Translations under genes and position numbers: made by a program | The notes under the pieces: generated by a model | What the model saw: the letters and a program-made list of their open reading frames with translations, nothing else | Databases searched by the model: none | Told to the model about the DNA's origin: nothing | Assembly (NCBI GenBank): GCA_934746645.1 | Contig: CAKVFE010000001.1 | Span: 682,001-746,000, forward strand | Reading direction: 5' to 3' | Source: an uncultured Clostridia bacterium | GTDB taxonomy: Bacteria > Bacillota > Clostridia > Christensenellales > UBA1242 | DNA: 64,000 bases | Shown: positions 24,394-33,552 of the stretch, piece by piece | Layout of the letters: every line of letters starts with the position of its first letter | Position numbering within the stretch: position 1 is the first letter of the stretch

Positions 24394-26235
24394 ATGACAT
24401 ATCAAGAATTATTACAATTACACGATAAAAGATTGAAAGAGATAGACGCTCGTTTTAATCTTGAATCTCCCAATAAAGAAATTATGGTTTGTTCTAGTAC
24501 AGGTTGTAAAAGTAATCACGGCGACTTAGTAATAGAAGCATTTAAAGAATCATTAAAAGAACACAATATTGACAATGTCACTGTAGAGCGTACAGGGTGT
24601 TTTGGTTTATGTGCGTTGGGTCCAATTGTTATAGTGTATCCAGAAGGAACTTTCTATTGTCGTGTCACACCAGAAGGTGCAAAAGAGATAGTCCAACAAC
24701 ATATTGTTGGTGGCAAAGTTGCAACCAAATATCTTTATGACGAAACCAAACCTGAACAAAACAAAAAGAAAGATATAGACTTTTATAAAAAACAAATGTT
24801 TATTGCTAGAAAGGACTCTGAGTTTATTAATCCAGACAATATATTAGACTATATTGCACTTAATGGATATACAGCTTTACATAAAGCACTTACCCAAATG
24901 ACTCCACAACAAGTTATTGATGAAGTTAAACTTAGTGGACTTAGAGGTCGTGGTGGTGCTGGTTTTACTACTGGCGTAAAGTGGGAACTTACAGCAAAAG
25001 AAAATGCACCACAAAAGTATGTAGTGTGCAATGCTGATGAAGGCGACCCAGGTGCTTTTATGGATAGAAGCATTATTGAAAGTGACCCACACAAAATCGT
25101 GGAAGCAATGACCATAGCAGGTTATGCTGTCGGAGCTAGCAAAGGTTTTGTGTATCTTAGAGCAGAATATCCACTCGCAGGAGAAAGACTATCAAGAGCA
25201 ATAGAAGATGCTAAAAAATATGGTTTGCTAGGCAACAATATTTTTGGTACAGATTTTAGTTTTGATTTAAAAATAAAATATGGTGCAGGAGCATTTGTTT
25301 GTGGAGAAGAAACAGCTTTGATGCACTCACTAGAAGGTAAGCGTGGAGAGCCAAGAACTCGTCCACCATATCCAGCACAAAAAGGTGTTTTTGATTGTCC
25401 AACAGTACTTAACAATGTCGAAACTTATGCCAACATAACTGAGATTATTAAAAATGGTGGTAGTTGGTATAAAGAGATTGGTATGGGTAAAAGCACAGGT
25501 ACAAAAGTATTTGCTTTAAGTGGTAAAGTAAAACATACTGGTCTTATAGAGTTGCCTATGGGAATGACTTTAAGAGAAATAATATTTGATATTGGTGGTG
25601 GAGTACCTAATGGTAAAAAATTTAAAGCAGTCCAAATAGGTGGCCCAAGTGGTGCTTGTCTGCCTGAAGAAAAACTTGACTTACCAGTGACCTATGATGA
25701 CTTAAAAGACAATGGTGCTATGATGGGAAGTGGTGGACTTATTGTACTAGACGAAGATAGCTCTATGGTAGAAGTTGCTAAGTTTTTCTTAGAGTTTATT
25801 TGTGACGAAAGTTGTGGCAAATGTACACCTTGTCGTATCGGTAATAGAAGACTGCTAGAACTACTCAACAAACTCCTTGATGGCAATGGTACAAAAGAAG
25901 ATATAGATGAGTTGGAGTCTTTAAGTTATTTTATAAAAGAGAATAGTTTGTGTGGTTTAGGTCAAACATCTCCTAACCCTGTATTGTCAACATTGAAGTA
26001 CTTTAGACACGAATATGAGGCACTTGTTGACAAAAATCCTAAAGTTGTTGACAAATATAAGATTAATAAAGAAAAGTGTATTGGGTGCTCAGCTTGCTCA
26101 AGAGCGTGTCCAGTTAAGTGTATACACGGCGAAATAAGAAAACCATTTGAGATAGACCAAGACAAGTGTATATCTTGTGGTAGCTGTATCCGTACTTGCA
26201 AATTTAATGCTGTAGAAAAAGTAGAAGGAGAATAA
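24394..26235 (+). CDS. hydB: [FeFe]-hydrogenase flavoprotein subunit, NuoF-like (HydB/HndC type)
   Basis: The 613-residue NAD(P)H-binding flavoprotein has an N-terminal [2Fe-2S] thioredoxin-like domain (VCSSTGCKSNHGDL, RTGCFGLCALGP). The NuoF core follows, with FMN site LRGRGGAGFTTGVKWEL, NADEGDPGAFMDR and CGEETALMHSLEGKRGEPR. An SLBB domain and a [4Fe-4S] site (ESCGKCTPCRIG) come next, then a C-terminal 2x[4Fe-4S] ferredoxin domain (CIGCSACSRACP, CISCGSCIRTC). In HydABC-type enzymes this subunit exchanges electrons with NAD(P)H and, in bifurcating members, with ferredoxin. AGAGGTGG lies just before the ATG. Cofactor preference is not decided by sequence reading. Confidence 0.93.
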   Translation: MTYQELLQLHDKRLKEIDARFNLESPNKEIMVCSSTGCKSNHGDLVIEAFKESLKEHNIDNVTVERTGCFGLCALGPIVIVYPEGTFYCRVTPEGAKEIVQQHIVGGKVATKYLYDETKPEQNKKKDIDFYKKQMFIARKDSEFINPDNILDYIALNGYTALHKALTQMTPQQVIDEVKLSGLRGRGGAGFTTGVKWELTAKENAPQKYVVCNADEGDPGAFMDRSIIESDPHKIVEAMTIAGYAVGASKGFVYLRAEYPLAGERLSRAIEDAKKYGLLGNNIFGTDFSFDLKIKYGAGAFVCGEETALMHSLEGKRGEPRTRPPYPAQKGVFDCPTVLNNVETYANITEIIKNGGSWYKEIGMGKSTGTKVFALSGKVKHTGLIELPMGMTLREIIFDIGGGVPNGKKFKAVQIGGPSGACLPEEKLDLPVTYDDLKDNGAMMGSGGLIVLDEDSSMVEVAKFFLEFICDESCGKCTPCRIGNRRLLELLNKLLDGNGTKEDIDELESLSYFIKENSLCGLGQTSPNPVLSTLKYFRHEYEALVDKNPKVVDKYKINKEKCIGCSACSRACPVKCIHGEIRKPFEIDQDKCISCGSCIRTCKFNAVEKVEGE

Positions 26236-26238
26236 GAT

Positions 26239-27939
26239 ATGTCAAAAGTTAATGTGATTATTGATGGTATTAATATTGAAGCAGATTCTTCCGAAACAAT
26301 ACTAGATGCAGCAAAAAGAACAGGTATTATTATACCAACATTATGTTATTTAAAAGATGTTAACAATGATGGCGCTTGCCGTGTCTGTGTTGTAGAGTGT
26401 AAAGGCAAACCTAATCTAATAACAGCTTGCAACAATCTAGTTCAAGATGGTATGGTTATCGAAACTTGCAATCCAAAAGTATTGGAAGCAAGAAAAACTA
26501 ATATCGAATTATTACTATCCAACCATAATAAAAATTGTTTAACTTGTGGTAAGAACTTAAATTGTAAATTACAAAAATATAGTTATGAGTTTGGTTGTGA
26601 CGAAAATAAAATACACGGAATTAAAAATAATTATGAGTTAGATTTAAGTTCGCCTTGTATTGTAAGAGATAACAACAAATGTATCCTATGTGGTAGATGT
26701 GTACAAGTATGTAAAAAGATACAAGCAACTAGTGCTATACAAAAACAAAATCGTGGTTTTAAGACTATGGTTAATTGTGCTTTTGATAGACCTATAAGTG
26801 AAAGTACTTGTGTGGGCTGTGGTCAATGTGTACTTGTTTGTCCAACTGGTGCATTATTAGAAACCAGCAATATAAAGAAAGTTGTCAATTATATGGCAGA
26901 CCCAGACAATGTTGTTATTGCTCAAGTTGCTCCTGCAGTAAGAGTAGCTATTAGTGAAGAGTTTGGTTATCCAATCGGAACTGCTTTCAATGAAGGCAAA
27001 ATGGTAACTGCATTAAAACGCATTGGATTTGATAAAGTATTTGATGTCAATGTTGGTGCAGATTTTACTGTTATTGAAGAAACAGCCGAATTGTTGGAGC
27101 GTATAAAACAAAATAAAAACTTACCACTATTTAGTAGTTGTTGTCCTGCGTGGGTAAAATATGTAGGTATACATTATCCAGATATGGTAGAGCATTTGTC
27201 TACTTGTAAAAGCCCTAATGAGATGTTGGGTGCATTGATTAAAAGTTATTATGCAAAGCTTAATAATATCGCTCCAGAAAAAATAAAAGTTGTAGCTATT
27301 ATGCCTTGTACTGCTAAAAAACAAGAGATACTAGAAAATAAAGATGTAGATGCAGTGCTTACTACAAGAGAACTTGCAACTTTAATTAAATATAAAAATA
27401 TTAGTTTTAACCATTTGCCAGATAGTGAGTTTGACAATCCACTTGGACATTATTCAGGCGCAGGACTTATATTTGGTTCGACTGGTGGCGTGACAGAAGC
27501 TGTTTTGCGTACAGCAGTTGATACTTTGACTGGAGAAGATAACTCTGATGTTGACTTTGATGTGGTAAGACTAGGTGATGGTATAAAAGAAGTTAGTCTT
27601 GAAGTTAAAGGTACACGCATTGATATATGTGTAGTGAGTGGTTTAAAAAATGTTCAAACAGTTGTTGACCAGATTGTAAAAGGTGAAAAACATTATCACT
27701 TTGTAGAGTTTATGGCTTGCCCAGGTGGTTGTGTCAATGGTGGTGGTCAACCTTATGTTGATTATACTAAATGTGATTATTATGATGTGGCAAGATTGAG
27801 AGCTAAACTATTATATCAAAATGACAAATTGTCTAAAGATAGAAAGAGCCATAAAAATCAATCAGTTTTGGATATATACAATGATTATCTAAATCCTAAT
27901 AATTTAAGTCATCAACTATTACATCATCATAAAAAATAA
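26239..27939 (+). CDS. hydA: [FeFe]-hydrogenase catalytic subunit (HydA/HndD type)
   Basis: The 566-residue hydrogenase reduces protons or oxidises H2. The N-terminal [2Fe-2S] domain has CRVCVVECKG. A His-ligated [4Fe-4S] segment follows (HNKNCLTCGKNLNCKLQ), then two [4Fe-4S] clusters (CILCGRCVQVC, CVGCGQCVLVCP). The H-cluster motifs L1 (SCCPAWVKY), L2 (MPCTAKKQE) and L3 (FMACPGGCVNGGGQP) are intact, and the small-subunit-like C-terminus ends in LLHHHKK. With the NuoE- and NuoF-like genes this makes a cytoplasmic HydABC complex that disposes of fermentation electrons as H2. The maturases HydEFG are not in this window. AGGAGAATAAG precedes the ATG. Confidence 0.95.
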   Translation: MSKVNVIIDGINIEADSSETILDAAKRTGIIIPTLCYLKDVNNDGACRVCVVECKGKPNLITACNNLVQDGMVIETCNPKVLEARKTNIELLLSNHNKNCLTCGKNLNCKLQKYSYEFGCDENKIHGIKNNYELDLSSPCIVRDNNKCILCGRCVQVCKKIQATSAIQKQNRGFKTMVNCAFDRPISESTCVGCGQCVLVCPTGALLETSNIKKVVNYMADPDNVVIAQVAPAVRVAISEEFGYPIGTAFNEGKMVTALKRIGFDKVFDVNVGADFTVIEETAELLERIKQNKNLPLFSSCCPAWVKYVGIHYPDMVEHLSTCKSPNEMLGALIKSYYAKLNNIAPEKIKVVAIMPCTAKKQEILENKDVDAVLTTRELATLIKYKNISFNHLPDSEFDNPLGHYSGAGLIFGSTGGVTEAVLRTAVDTLTGEDNSDVDFDVVRLGDGIKEVSLEVKGTRIDICVVSGLKNVQTVVDQIVKGEKHYHFVEFMACPGGCVNGGGQPYVDYTKCDYYDVARLRAKLLYQNDKLSKDRKSHKNQSVLDIYNDYLNPNNLSHQLLHHHKK

Positions 27940-27960
27940 AATAAAAAACAGAAAATAAAG

Positions 27961-28001
27961 AAAAAACAGAACATATCTAAAAATTGATGTTCTGTTTTTT
28001 T
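27961..28001. terminator. terminator between hydrogenase operon and helD
   Basis: AAAAAACAGAACAT pairs perfectly with ATGTTCTGTTTTTT around a 12-base loop; it works in both directions. Confidence 0.9.
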
Positions 28002-28123
28002 GTTAATACTTATTAAAATATTTATCAAAATGTTTATTATTAAAATCTGTATTACTTAAATGTTGAGTATCAATAAATATCTGTTGTTGGTAAGTGTATA
28101 AAGAAATTTAAAATATAATTTTC

Positions 28124-30181
28124 TTATTTGTTGTGCTTGTCTAAGTATTTTTGGATTGGTTGACAAGGTGTACCTTTGTATATCACAAACAAATGATGTA
28201 GTGAACGGGAAGCAGAGATGTATAAGTTTTGATATTCAAATTCGGAAGCATAATTGTCGCTACTTGCATTAGGAATTATTACACAGTCAAATTCTAGTCC
28301 TTTACTTTGGAAAGATGATACAACTATTAAACCATTAGGAAGTGTGACTGATTTTGCTGTTATTGTTTCGACATCAACATTGTTTTGTTTAAGTAGGTTG
28401 ACATAATAATCACATTCTTCTTGGTTTTTAGTTATGATAGCAATATTTTTATATTGCCTATCTTCAACTTCCTTTAGTATTTGTTTAATTCGGTCTACCA
28501 ACTGACTATCATTGTCCACTTTTGTTATGGCTGGTGTGTTGCCACCTTTTCTTACCATAACAACATCTTCTCTTCCACCTATCATATTGCAAAGTTCGCC
28601 TATCTCTTCACTGGTACGATAACAACGATTGATTGTTAGATACATAGAGTTGTCAAACAAACTATGTAGTTGTTCGATAGCTTGTTTGCTTTCTTTAGGA
28701 CACATACTTTGACCATAGTCACCGAGTATTGTTTTTGAGCAAGGGTACAATATATTAAGTACTCTAAACTGCATTGGACTATAATCTTGCATTTCGTCTA
28801 CAACTAAGTGTTGGATTGATGTAAAACTTGGCAATCCTTCAAGATAATCATCTATAAGCATTATAGGAAAGGCGTCTTCATATTTTATCTTGCCTTTAGA
28901 TTTTGTAAACTTGTAACCGTGCTGATTAAGAAAATCAGTATATATTGTATAGTTAAGATTTTTTGGAACTAAATATCTAAGATATCTTTCTATTGCAATA
29001 TTGGTTTTGTGTTCGTTGTATTCAAAGTCCCACAATGCACTTTTTACTGCTAGTTGTCCTTTGATTTTGTTTTTAATTTGCCAGAAAGGTAAGTTGTAAT
29101 ATTGTTTAAATACTTCAATAATACTTTCTTTTTCCATAACAAAATTTTCTTTAACAAAATCACTAAAATGTAGATATTTAAAAATATTTTCTTTTAAGTA
29201 TGTTTCTAAATTATTGATTATTTGAATGGAGTTTTTATAAGAAATATCTGGAGTAAGTTTTCTTAAATCTAGTATTCTTTCGTATTGTTCGGCTTTGTTT
29301 TCAACTTCGGTTTTTCTTTCGTAATAATAGTCGTTGATTATTCGGTCAAAATTGATACTCTTTATATTTTCTTCGCCCATTTCCGGCAACACATTGGATA
29401 TATAATCTTCAAATACAGTGTTGGGAGATAATATCTGTATGTTGTGTGAATTAAGAACATTGCGTTGTCTGTATAGTAGAAAAGCTATTCGGTGTAGGGC
29501 AATACTTGTTTTTCCACTTCCAGCGACACCTTGTACAATAACATTGGTTTTGTATGGTAGTCTAATAATATTATTTTGTTCTTTTTGAATTGTTGCTACT
29601 ACATTTCGCATTTTTTCACTTGTGTTATGTGACAATGCTTCTTGCAGTATTTCGTCATCTATTTTTAACGAACTATTGATTATGTATTGAAGTTTACCTT
29701 TTTCAATTTTGATTTGGTTTTTGGATAGCAAATCTACTGATTGGGTAGTGTCTTCAACTTGATATTGTGCAGGTCCGACTTCGTAGTCATAGAACAAACT
29801 TGATACTGGTGCACGCCAGTCTAGTATAAATGGAGCAGGTGGGTCGTTAAAGCCTGTTAGTCCTATATACAGTTCTTGTTTTTTTCCGTTTTCTTTAATA
29901 CGGATTTTGCCATAGTATGGACTATCTAACATCTTGTCTAGACTGCGTAACATTCTAAACACGACCATATAGTCATCTACGGTTTGGTTAAAAATTGTTT
30001 TGTTGAGAGCTTTTTCTACATCATCCATATCGGTAATAGAATCCCAGAATTCAGCTCTACTTTTAAGTCCTTGGTCTAAGTAGTATTGTTTTTCTTCTTG
30101 CAGAATCTCTTTCTTTTTCTGCACAGCAATTAAGGTATCATCTAGCACTTTTGTTTCTTGTTGGGTTTGGTCAATGCTCAT
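28124..30181 (-). CDS. helD: RNA polymerase recycling ATPase HelD (UvrD/Rep-like)
   Basis: The 685-residue superfamily-1 ATPase removes RNA polymerase from DNA or from stalled complexes. The N-terminal coiled coil (KKKEILQEEKQYYLDQGL), which enters the polymerase secondary channel in the family, is followed by DWRAPVSSLFYDYEVG, typical of HelD. Helicase motifs follow: Walker A VQGVAGSGKTSIALHRIAFLLY, given here only as its core GVAGSGKTS; motif II VDEMQDYS; motif III GDYGQSM; and a C-terminal VVSSFQSKGLEFD and YISASRS. The start is the ATG at 30181, with GAGAGG 5 bases upstream; the GTG at 30187 overlaps that site. A terminator-like hairpin lies in its leader. Confidence 0.9.
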   Translation of the reverse strand: MSIDQTQQETKVLDDTLIAVQKKKEILQEEKQYYLDQGLKSRAEFWDSITDMDDVEKALNKTIFNQTVDDYMVVFRMLRSLDKMLDSPYYGKIRIKENGKKQELYIGLTGFNDPPAPFILDWRAPVSSLFYDYEVGPAQYQVEDTTQSVDLLSKNQIKIEKGKLQYIINSSLKIDDEILQEALSHNTSEKMRNVVATIQKEQNNIIRLPYKTNVIVQGVAGSGKTSIALHRIAFLLYRQRNVLNSHNIQILSPNTVFEDYISNVLPEMGEENIKSINFDRIINDYYYERKTEVENKAEQYERILDLRKLTPDISYKNSIQIINNLETYLKENIFKYLHFSDFVKENFVMEKESIIEVFKQYYNLPFWQIKNKIKGQLAVKSALWDFEYNEHKTNIAIERYLRYLVPKNLNYTIYTDFLNQHGYKFTKSKGKIKYEDAFPIMLIDDYLEGLPSFTSIQHLVVDEMQDYSPMQFRVLNILYPCSKTILGDYGQSMCPKESKQAIEQLHSLFDNSMYLTINRCYRTSEEIGELCNMIGGREDVVMVRKGGNTPAITKVDNDSQLVDRIKQILKEVEDRQYKNIAIITKNQEECDYYVNLLKQNNVDVETITAKSVTLPNGLIVVSSFQSKGLEFDCVIIPNASSDNYASEFEYQNLYISASRSLHHLFVIYKGTPCQPIQKYLDKHNK

Positions 30182-30213
30182 TTGCACCTCTCTACTATTA
30201 AATTTTTAGGACT

Positions 30214-30265
30214 AAAAAAGTGCTAAAAATGTAGAAATTACCGATTATTTCAATATTTTTAGCAC
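30214..30265 (-). terminator. terminator-like hairpin in the helD leader
   Basis: Read on the minus strand, GTGCTAAAAAT (30255-30265) pairs with ATTTTTAGCAC (30220-30230). An inner GAAAT/ATTTC stem lies within, and TTTTTT (30214-30219) follows. It starts about 10 bases after the predicted transcription start and ends about 33 bases before the helD start. The 3' arm could instead pair with CTAAAAAT (minus strand of 30202-30209). Confidence 0.7.
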
Positions 30266-30281
30266 CAAAATTAGCGAGGTC

Positions 30282-30310
30282 AGTTTAACACATTATTATT
30301 TTTATGTCAA
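30282..30310 (-). promoter_or_regulatory. helD promoter
   Basis: Consensus TTGACA (minus strand, 30305-30310), a 17-base spacer, then TAAACT (30282-30287). Confidence 0.65.
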
Positions 30311-30421
30311 TATATGTTTTATATATTATTTAATATATAAAAATTTTTTTATAAATAAATACTATTAAACCAATATTTTTTAATACAACATATAAAAAAA
30401 GAGCATAACGCTCTTAATTTT

Positions 30422-30910
30422 TTATTTTAAAGTTTTTAGTAAAGGCATAAATGCAAATACAAAAACGATAACGGCTATTACTAAACAAACAATGAAAGCT
30501 CTTGTCCAATAAACTTCTATTACTTTTCTTTCATCTTTTCGGTCAGAGTATAAATACATTGTTATAAATAACCCAACAACTCCAGTAAAAATTCCCAACA
30601 AAATTCCAACTTTTTTAAGCTGTTCAAATAGTGTTGATTCCATTCGATTGGATATCTCTTCTAATTTTGAGTTAGAACTTTTTTTGTTTGATGTCCCACT
30701 TTTCATATTGGATTGTGTCTTTAATATAATTTTAGCTTCGCTATTTGAAATTTTTGATATAGTAGCTTTGCCTTCATCAATTATGATATCAAAATAATCA
30801 CCATAATTAACTTTCCATTTTACTTTGTCTTTATTTATATTGATAGTTTTATTTGTGTCGCAATCTATGGCATAAACCATATCATTGTCAAAATCTACAA
30901 CTCTATACAT
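30422..30910 (-). CDS. membrane protein with small N-terminal beta domain, paralogue 1
   Basis: The 162-residue protein has an N-terminal domain of about 55 residues with repeated hydrophobic/charged alternation (MYRVVDFDNDMVYAIDCD). It resembles the DUF3006-type or other small beta-barrel domains that handle the start of a protein. A Lys/Ser-rich linker and two hydrophobic helices (about 93-112 and 135-158) follow. The next gene upstream (31139-31654) has the same layout and about one third identity in the N-terminal part, so they arose by tandem duplication. AAGGGG precedes the ATG. Function unknown. Confidence 0.6.
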   Translation of the reverse strand: MYRVVDFDNDMVYAIDCDTNKTININKDKVKWKVNYGDYFDIIIDEGKATISKISNSEAKIILKTQSNMKSGTSNKKSSNSKLEEISNRMESTLFEQLKKVGILLGIFTGVVGLFITMYLYSDRKDERKVIEVYWTRAFIVCLVIAVIVFVFAFMPLLKTLK

Positions 30911-31138
30911 ATTTAACCCCTTTATAACCGTATTTTGTTTTTATTAATTAAAAAAAATATTAAAACTTAATTAGTTATATTTATATGATACTTGAGATGA
31001 AAGTAATAGTCAAATCAATAAAATATTTATGTCTTTTTATAATCTAAAAATTTAATGTTAATAATTTTTTTTGTATTAATGATTTTATTTTTCTTATTAA
31101 GTAAATTTAAATTTTTAATTTATAAAATGGATTGATTG

Positions 31139-31654
31139 TTACTCAAAGATTGACAACATTATATATACTAGTAAAAGTAATACTATTTGAATTGCAATAA
31201 GTGCTAAAAATGTGTGAAACCAGCCACTAACAAATTCTTCTCTGTCTTCTTTATTCCTACAAACAATAAGTCCTATAAACAATCCAAATATATTAAAAAT
31301 TAATTCCAATATTATTCCAGCCCATCTTGAACTGCTTAATTTTTCTGCTTCTTTTTTTATTCGTGGTTGTGTGGGAGTTTTAAGATTTGATTGTTTAGTT
31401 TTTTGTGGTGCTGTATGTAATACTGGAGATATGGCGACTTTATTTATGTTGGTTGAGCGTTTAGTTTCTTGTGATGAGATATGTTCTTTATCAATTTTTA
31501 TAACAATAACTTTATCGTCCACGAAATAAAAATCAATGTAATCATTTACTTTTACATCCCACTCTATTTTTGATTTATTCAATTTCATTGATTTATTATT
31601 TTCTAAGTTTATAACATATACAATGTCGTCTTCAACTTTAATTACTTTATACAT
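31139..31654 (-). CDS. membrane protein with small N-terminal beta domain, paralogue 2
   Basis: The 171-residue protein starts MYKVIKVEDDIVYVINLE and matches the layout of its paralogue at 30422-30910: beta-rich N-terminus of about 55 residues, basic Pro/Thr/Lys linker, then two C-terminal membrane helices. It is divergent from an XRE-type regulator gene at 31820. The spacer between them carries two copies of a short palindrome, one of them lying between the likely -35 (TTGACT) and -10 of this gene. That suggests repression by the XRE protein. AAAAGGG precedes the ATG. No family recognised. Confidence 0.6.
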   Translation of the reverse strand: MYKVIKVEDDIVYVINLENNKSMKLNKSKIEWDVKVNDYIDFYFVDDKVIVIKIDKEHISSQETKRSTNINKVAISPVLHTAPQKTKQSNLKTPTQPRIKKEAEKLSSSRWAGIILELIFNIFGLFIGLIVCRNKEDREEFVSGWFHTFLALIAIQIVLLLLVYIMLSIFE

Positions 31655-31683
31655 AAATTATTCCCTTTTGTATATCTATATAT

Positions 31684-31740
31684 TATACAAATGTATACTA
31701 CTAGTCAACACTTTTGGGTTATATACCAATTACAAATGTA
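31684..31740. promoter_or_regulatory. pair of operator-like palindromes
   Basis: TATACAAATGTATA (31684-31697) is a perfect palindrome. Its core TACAAATGTA recurs at 31731-31740, 45 bp away centre to centre. Both lie between divergent 31139-31654 and the XRE gene. Confidence 0.6.
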
Positions 31741-31819
31741 TATTATACTTGGATTAGTTAATGATTGATTATGGCAATATTGTTAGCTTAAATTATTGTT
31801 ACTATAAAGGGGAAATAGT

Positions 31820-32125
31820 ATGGATATATTGGATAGGATAACTGAGTTACGAGAAGAGCGTGGCTGGTCGGTTTATAAATTGGCAGAAGAGTCAGGTCTA
31901 ACACAGTCTACACTTGCCAATATGTTTTCAAGAAAGACTATGCCTAGTATAGCTACTTTACAACTTATATGTGGTGCTTTCCATATCACTCTTTCCGAAT
32001 TTTTTATGGATAACAAAGAAGTTAGCAACGAAGAATTAGAGTTGTTGGGGCTATATCGCAGACTTAACAAACATAATAAAAAATTGGCTTTAGAAATACT
32101 AAAAACCATAGATGAAAATAATTAG
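31820..32125 (+). CDS. XRE-family helix-turn-helix regulator
   Basis: The 101-residue DNA-binding protein has a Cro/CI-type HTH at about residues 5-60: RITELREERGWSVYKLAEES, GLTQSTLANMFSRKTMPSIA and TLQLICGAFHITLSEFF. A short helical C-terminus follows, probably for dimerisation. AAGGGG lies 8 bases before the ATG. It is divergent from the pair of paralogous membrane proteins, and two palindromes in the shared spacer are its probable binding sites. Promoter-like TTGTTA-N17-TATAAA ends at 31808. Confidence 0.85.
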   Translation: MDILDRITELREERGWSVYKLAEESGLTQSTLANMFSRKTMPSIATLQLICGAFHITLSEFFMDNKEVSNEELELLGLYRRLNKHNKKLALEILKTIDENN

Positions 32126-32214
32126 TTAATAATTAGTTGGGTTATTGTATTGTTGATTGATAAAACAATAAAAATAAAATATTAAAAACATATTATAAAG
32201 ATTGTTATATTGCA

Positions 32215-32243
32215 TTGACTTAAATTAATGATAATGGTATAAC
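32215..32243 (+). promoter_or_regulatory. promoter of T-box-pheST
   Basis: TTGACT (32215-32220), a 17-base spacer, then TATAAC (32238-32243); transcription would start near 32250. Confidence 0.6.
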
Positions 32244-32254
32244 AATTAATAGTT

Positions 32255-32491
32255 TAATAAATACAGTGAAGGTGTGTAAGTAACCATAATTACTGCATTT
32301 TAGAGAGATTGGTCATCGGCTGAAAGCCAATTATGTAAGTACTATGTGCGAATTTCAGCATTGGAGTTGCCTTGCGAGAAAGTAAGTAAGGACGGAATAC
32401 AACCGTAAAAATACTAATAAGGTCTATTGTATAGACAAAATTAGGTGGTACCACGCTATCGAAGCGTCCTATAATGTAGGATGCTTTTTTG
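32255..32491 (+). ncRNA. T-box riboswitch (phenylalanine)
   Basis: The leader has the conserved T-box sequence AGGTGGTACCACG (32443-32455), an AGAGAG stem I element near 32303, and a terminator AGCGTCCTA/TAGGATGCT with a T-run (32463-32490). A TTC triplet in the stem I region at 32354-32356 can serve as the Phe specifier codon. The T-box binds uncharged tRNA-Phe and prevents termination, turning on pheST. The exact 5' boundary is estimated. Confidence 0.92.
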
Positions 32492-32510
32492 TTTTTAAAA
32501 GGAGATAAAA

Positions 32511-33542
32511 ATGATAGAAAGAATAGAAGAAACTTTAAAACAATTTTTAAATGATGTCGAAGATGTCAAAGACCAAAAGTTTTTGGAAGAATTAAGATTG
32601 AAGTATATGGGTAAAAAAGGCTTAGTTACTTCACTTATGCCTCTTTTAAAAGATGTTCCTAATGAGCAAAAAAGAGATATGGGTATGAAGATTAACTCAG
32701 TTAAAAAGGAAATAGAAGAAAAATTGTCTTCTTTAGCTGAAAAACTTGCCAATCAAAAAATGCTTAACGAAATAAACAATGCTGAGCATATTGATATTAC
32801 TTTACCAGTTGATACCAATGTTGGTTCGTTGCACCCACGCACAATCATACAAAAAGAAGTTGAAGATGTATTTATATCTATGGGATTTGCTGTAGATATG
32901 GGCAATGAAGTCGAAACCGAATACAACAACTTTGACGCTGTCAATGTCCCAGTTACCCACCCAGCAAGAGATACACAAGATACTTTCTGGCTAAGCAATG
33001 GCGAAGTTTTGAAAACACATACTTCAGCAGGTCAACACCGTATACTTACTAAGTACAAAGGCAAATGTAAAGTTATTTTCCCAGGCCGTTGTTTTAGAAA
33101 TGAAGCACTAGATGCTGGACACGAAAACACATTCTTCCAAATGGAAGGCGTTATCGTTGACGAAAATGTAAGTGTTGCCAACCTAATTTATTTTATGAAA
33201 GAAATGTTGTCACAAGTATTTAAGCAAAAAATGGAAGTTAGACTAAGACCGGGCTTCTTCCCATTTACAGAACCTAGTTTTGAAATGGATGTTAAATGTC
33301 CATTCTGTGGTGGTAAAGGTTGTTCTACTTGTGGTGGCAATGGCTGGATTGAATTATGTCCTTGTGGTATGATACACCCTAATGTATTAAAAATGGCAGG
33401 TATTGATTCTGAAAAGTACAGTGGTTGTGCATTTGGTATAGGTTTTGATAGATTAGTTATGATTAAATCAGGTCTTAATGATATCCGTGTATTAAATAGC
33501 GGAAATTTAAAAGTATTAAAACCTTTCAAACTTAACATTTAA
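32511..33542 (+). CDS. pheS: phenylalanine--tRNA ligase alpha subunit
   Basis: The 343-residue catalytic subunit of the alpha2beta2 enzyme has an N-terminal tRNA-binding coiled coil (about 1-85). The class II core follows, with HPARDTQDTFWL, THTSAGQHR, FPGRCFRNEALDAGHENTFFQ (motif 2; only FRNEALDAGH is diagnostic) and GFGFDRL-like FGIGFDRLVM (motif 3). It carries the Cys-rich CPFCGGKGCSTCGG variant that many Clostridia have before the GWIELCPCGMIHPNVL segment. AAAAGGAG precedes the ATG. It is controlled by the upstream T-box and followed after 10 bases by pheT. Confidence 0.97.
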   Translation: MIERIEETLKQFLNDVEDVKDQKFLEELRLKYMGKKGLVTSLMPLLKDVPNEQKRDMGMKINSVKKEIEEKLSSLAEKLANQKMLNEINNAEHIDITLPVDTNVGSLHPRTIIQKEVEDVFISMGFAVDMGNEVETEYNNFDAVNVPVTHPARDTQDTFWLSNGEVLKTHTSAGQHRILTKYKGKCKVIFPGRCFRNEALDAGHENTFFQMEGVIVDENVSVANLIYFMKEMLSQVFKQKMEVRLRPGFFPFTEPSFEMDVKCPFCGGKGCSTCGGNGWIELCPCGMIHPNVLKMAGIDSEKYSGCAFGIGFDRLVMIKSGLNDIRVLNSGNLKVLKPFKLNI

Positions 33543-33552
33543 GGAGTATGCA

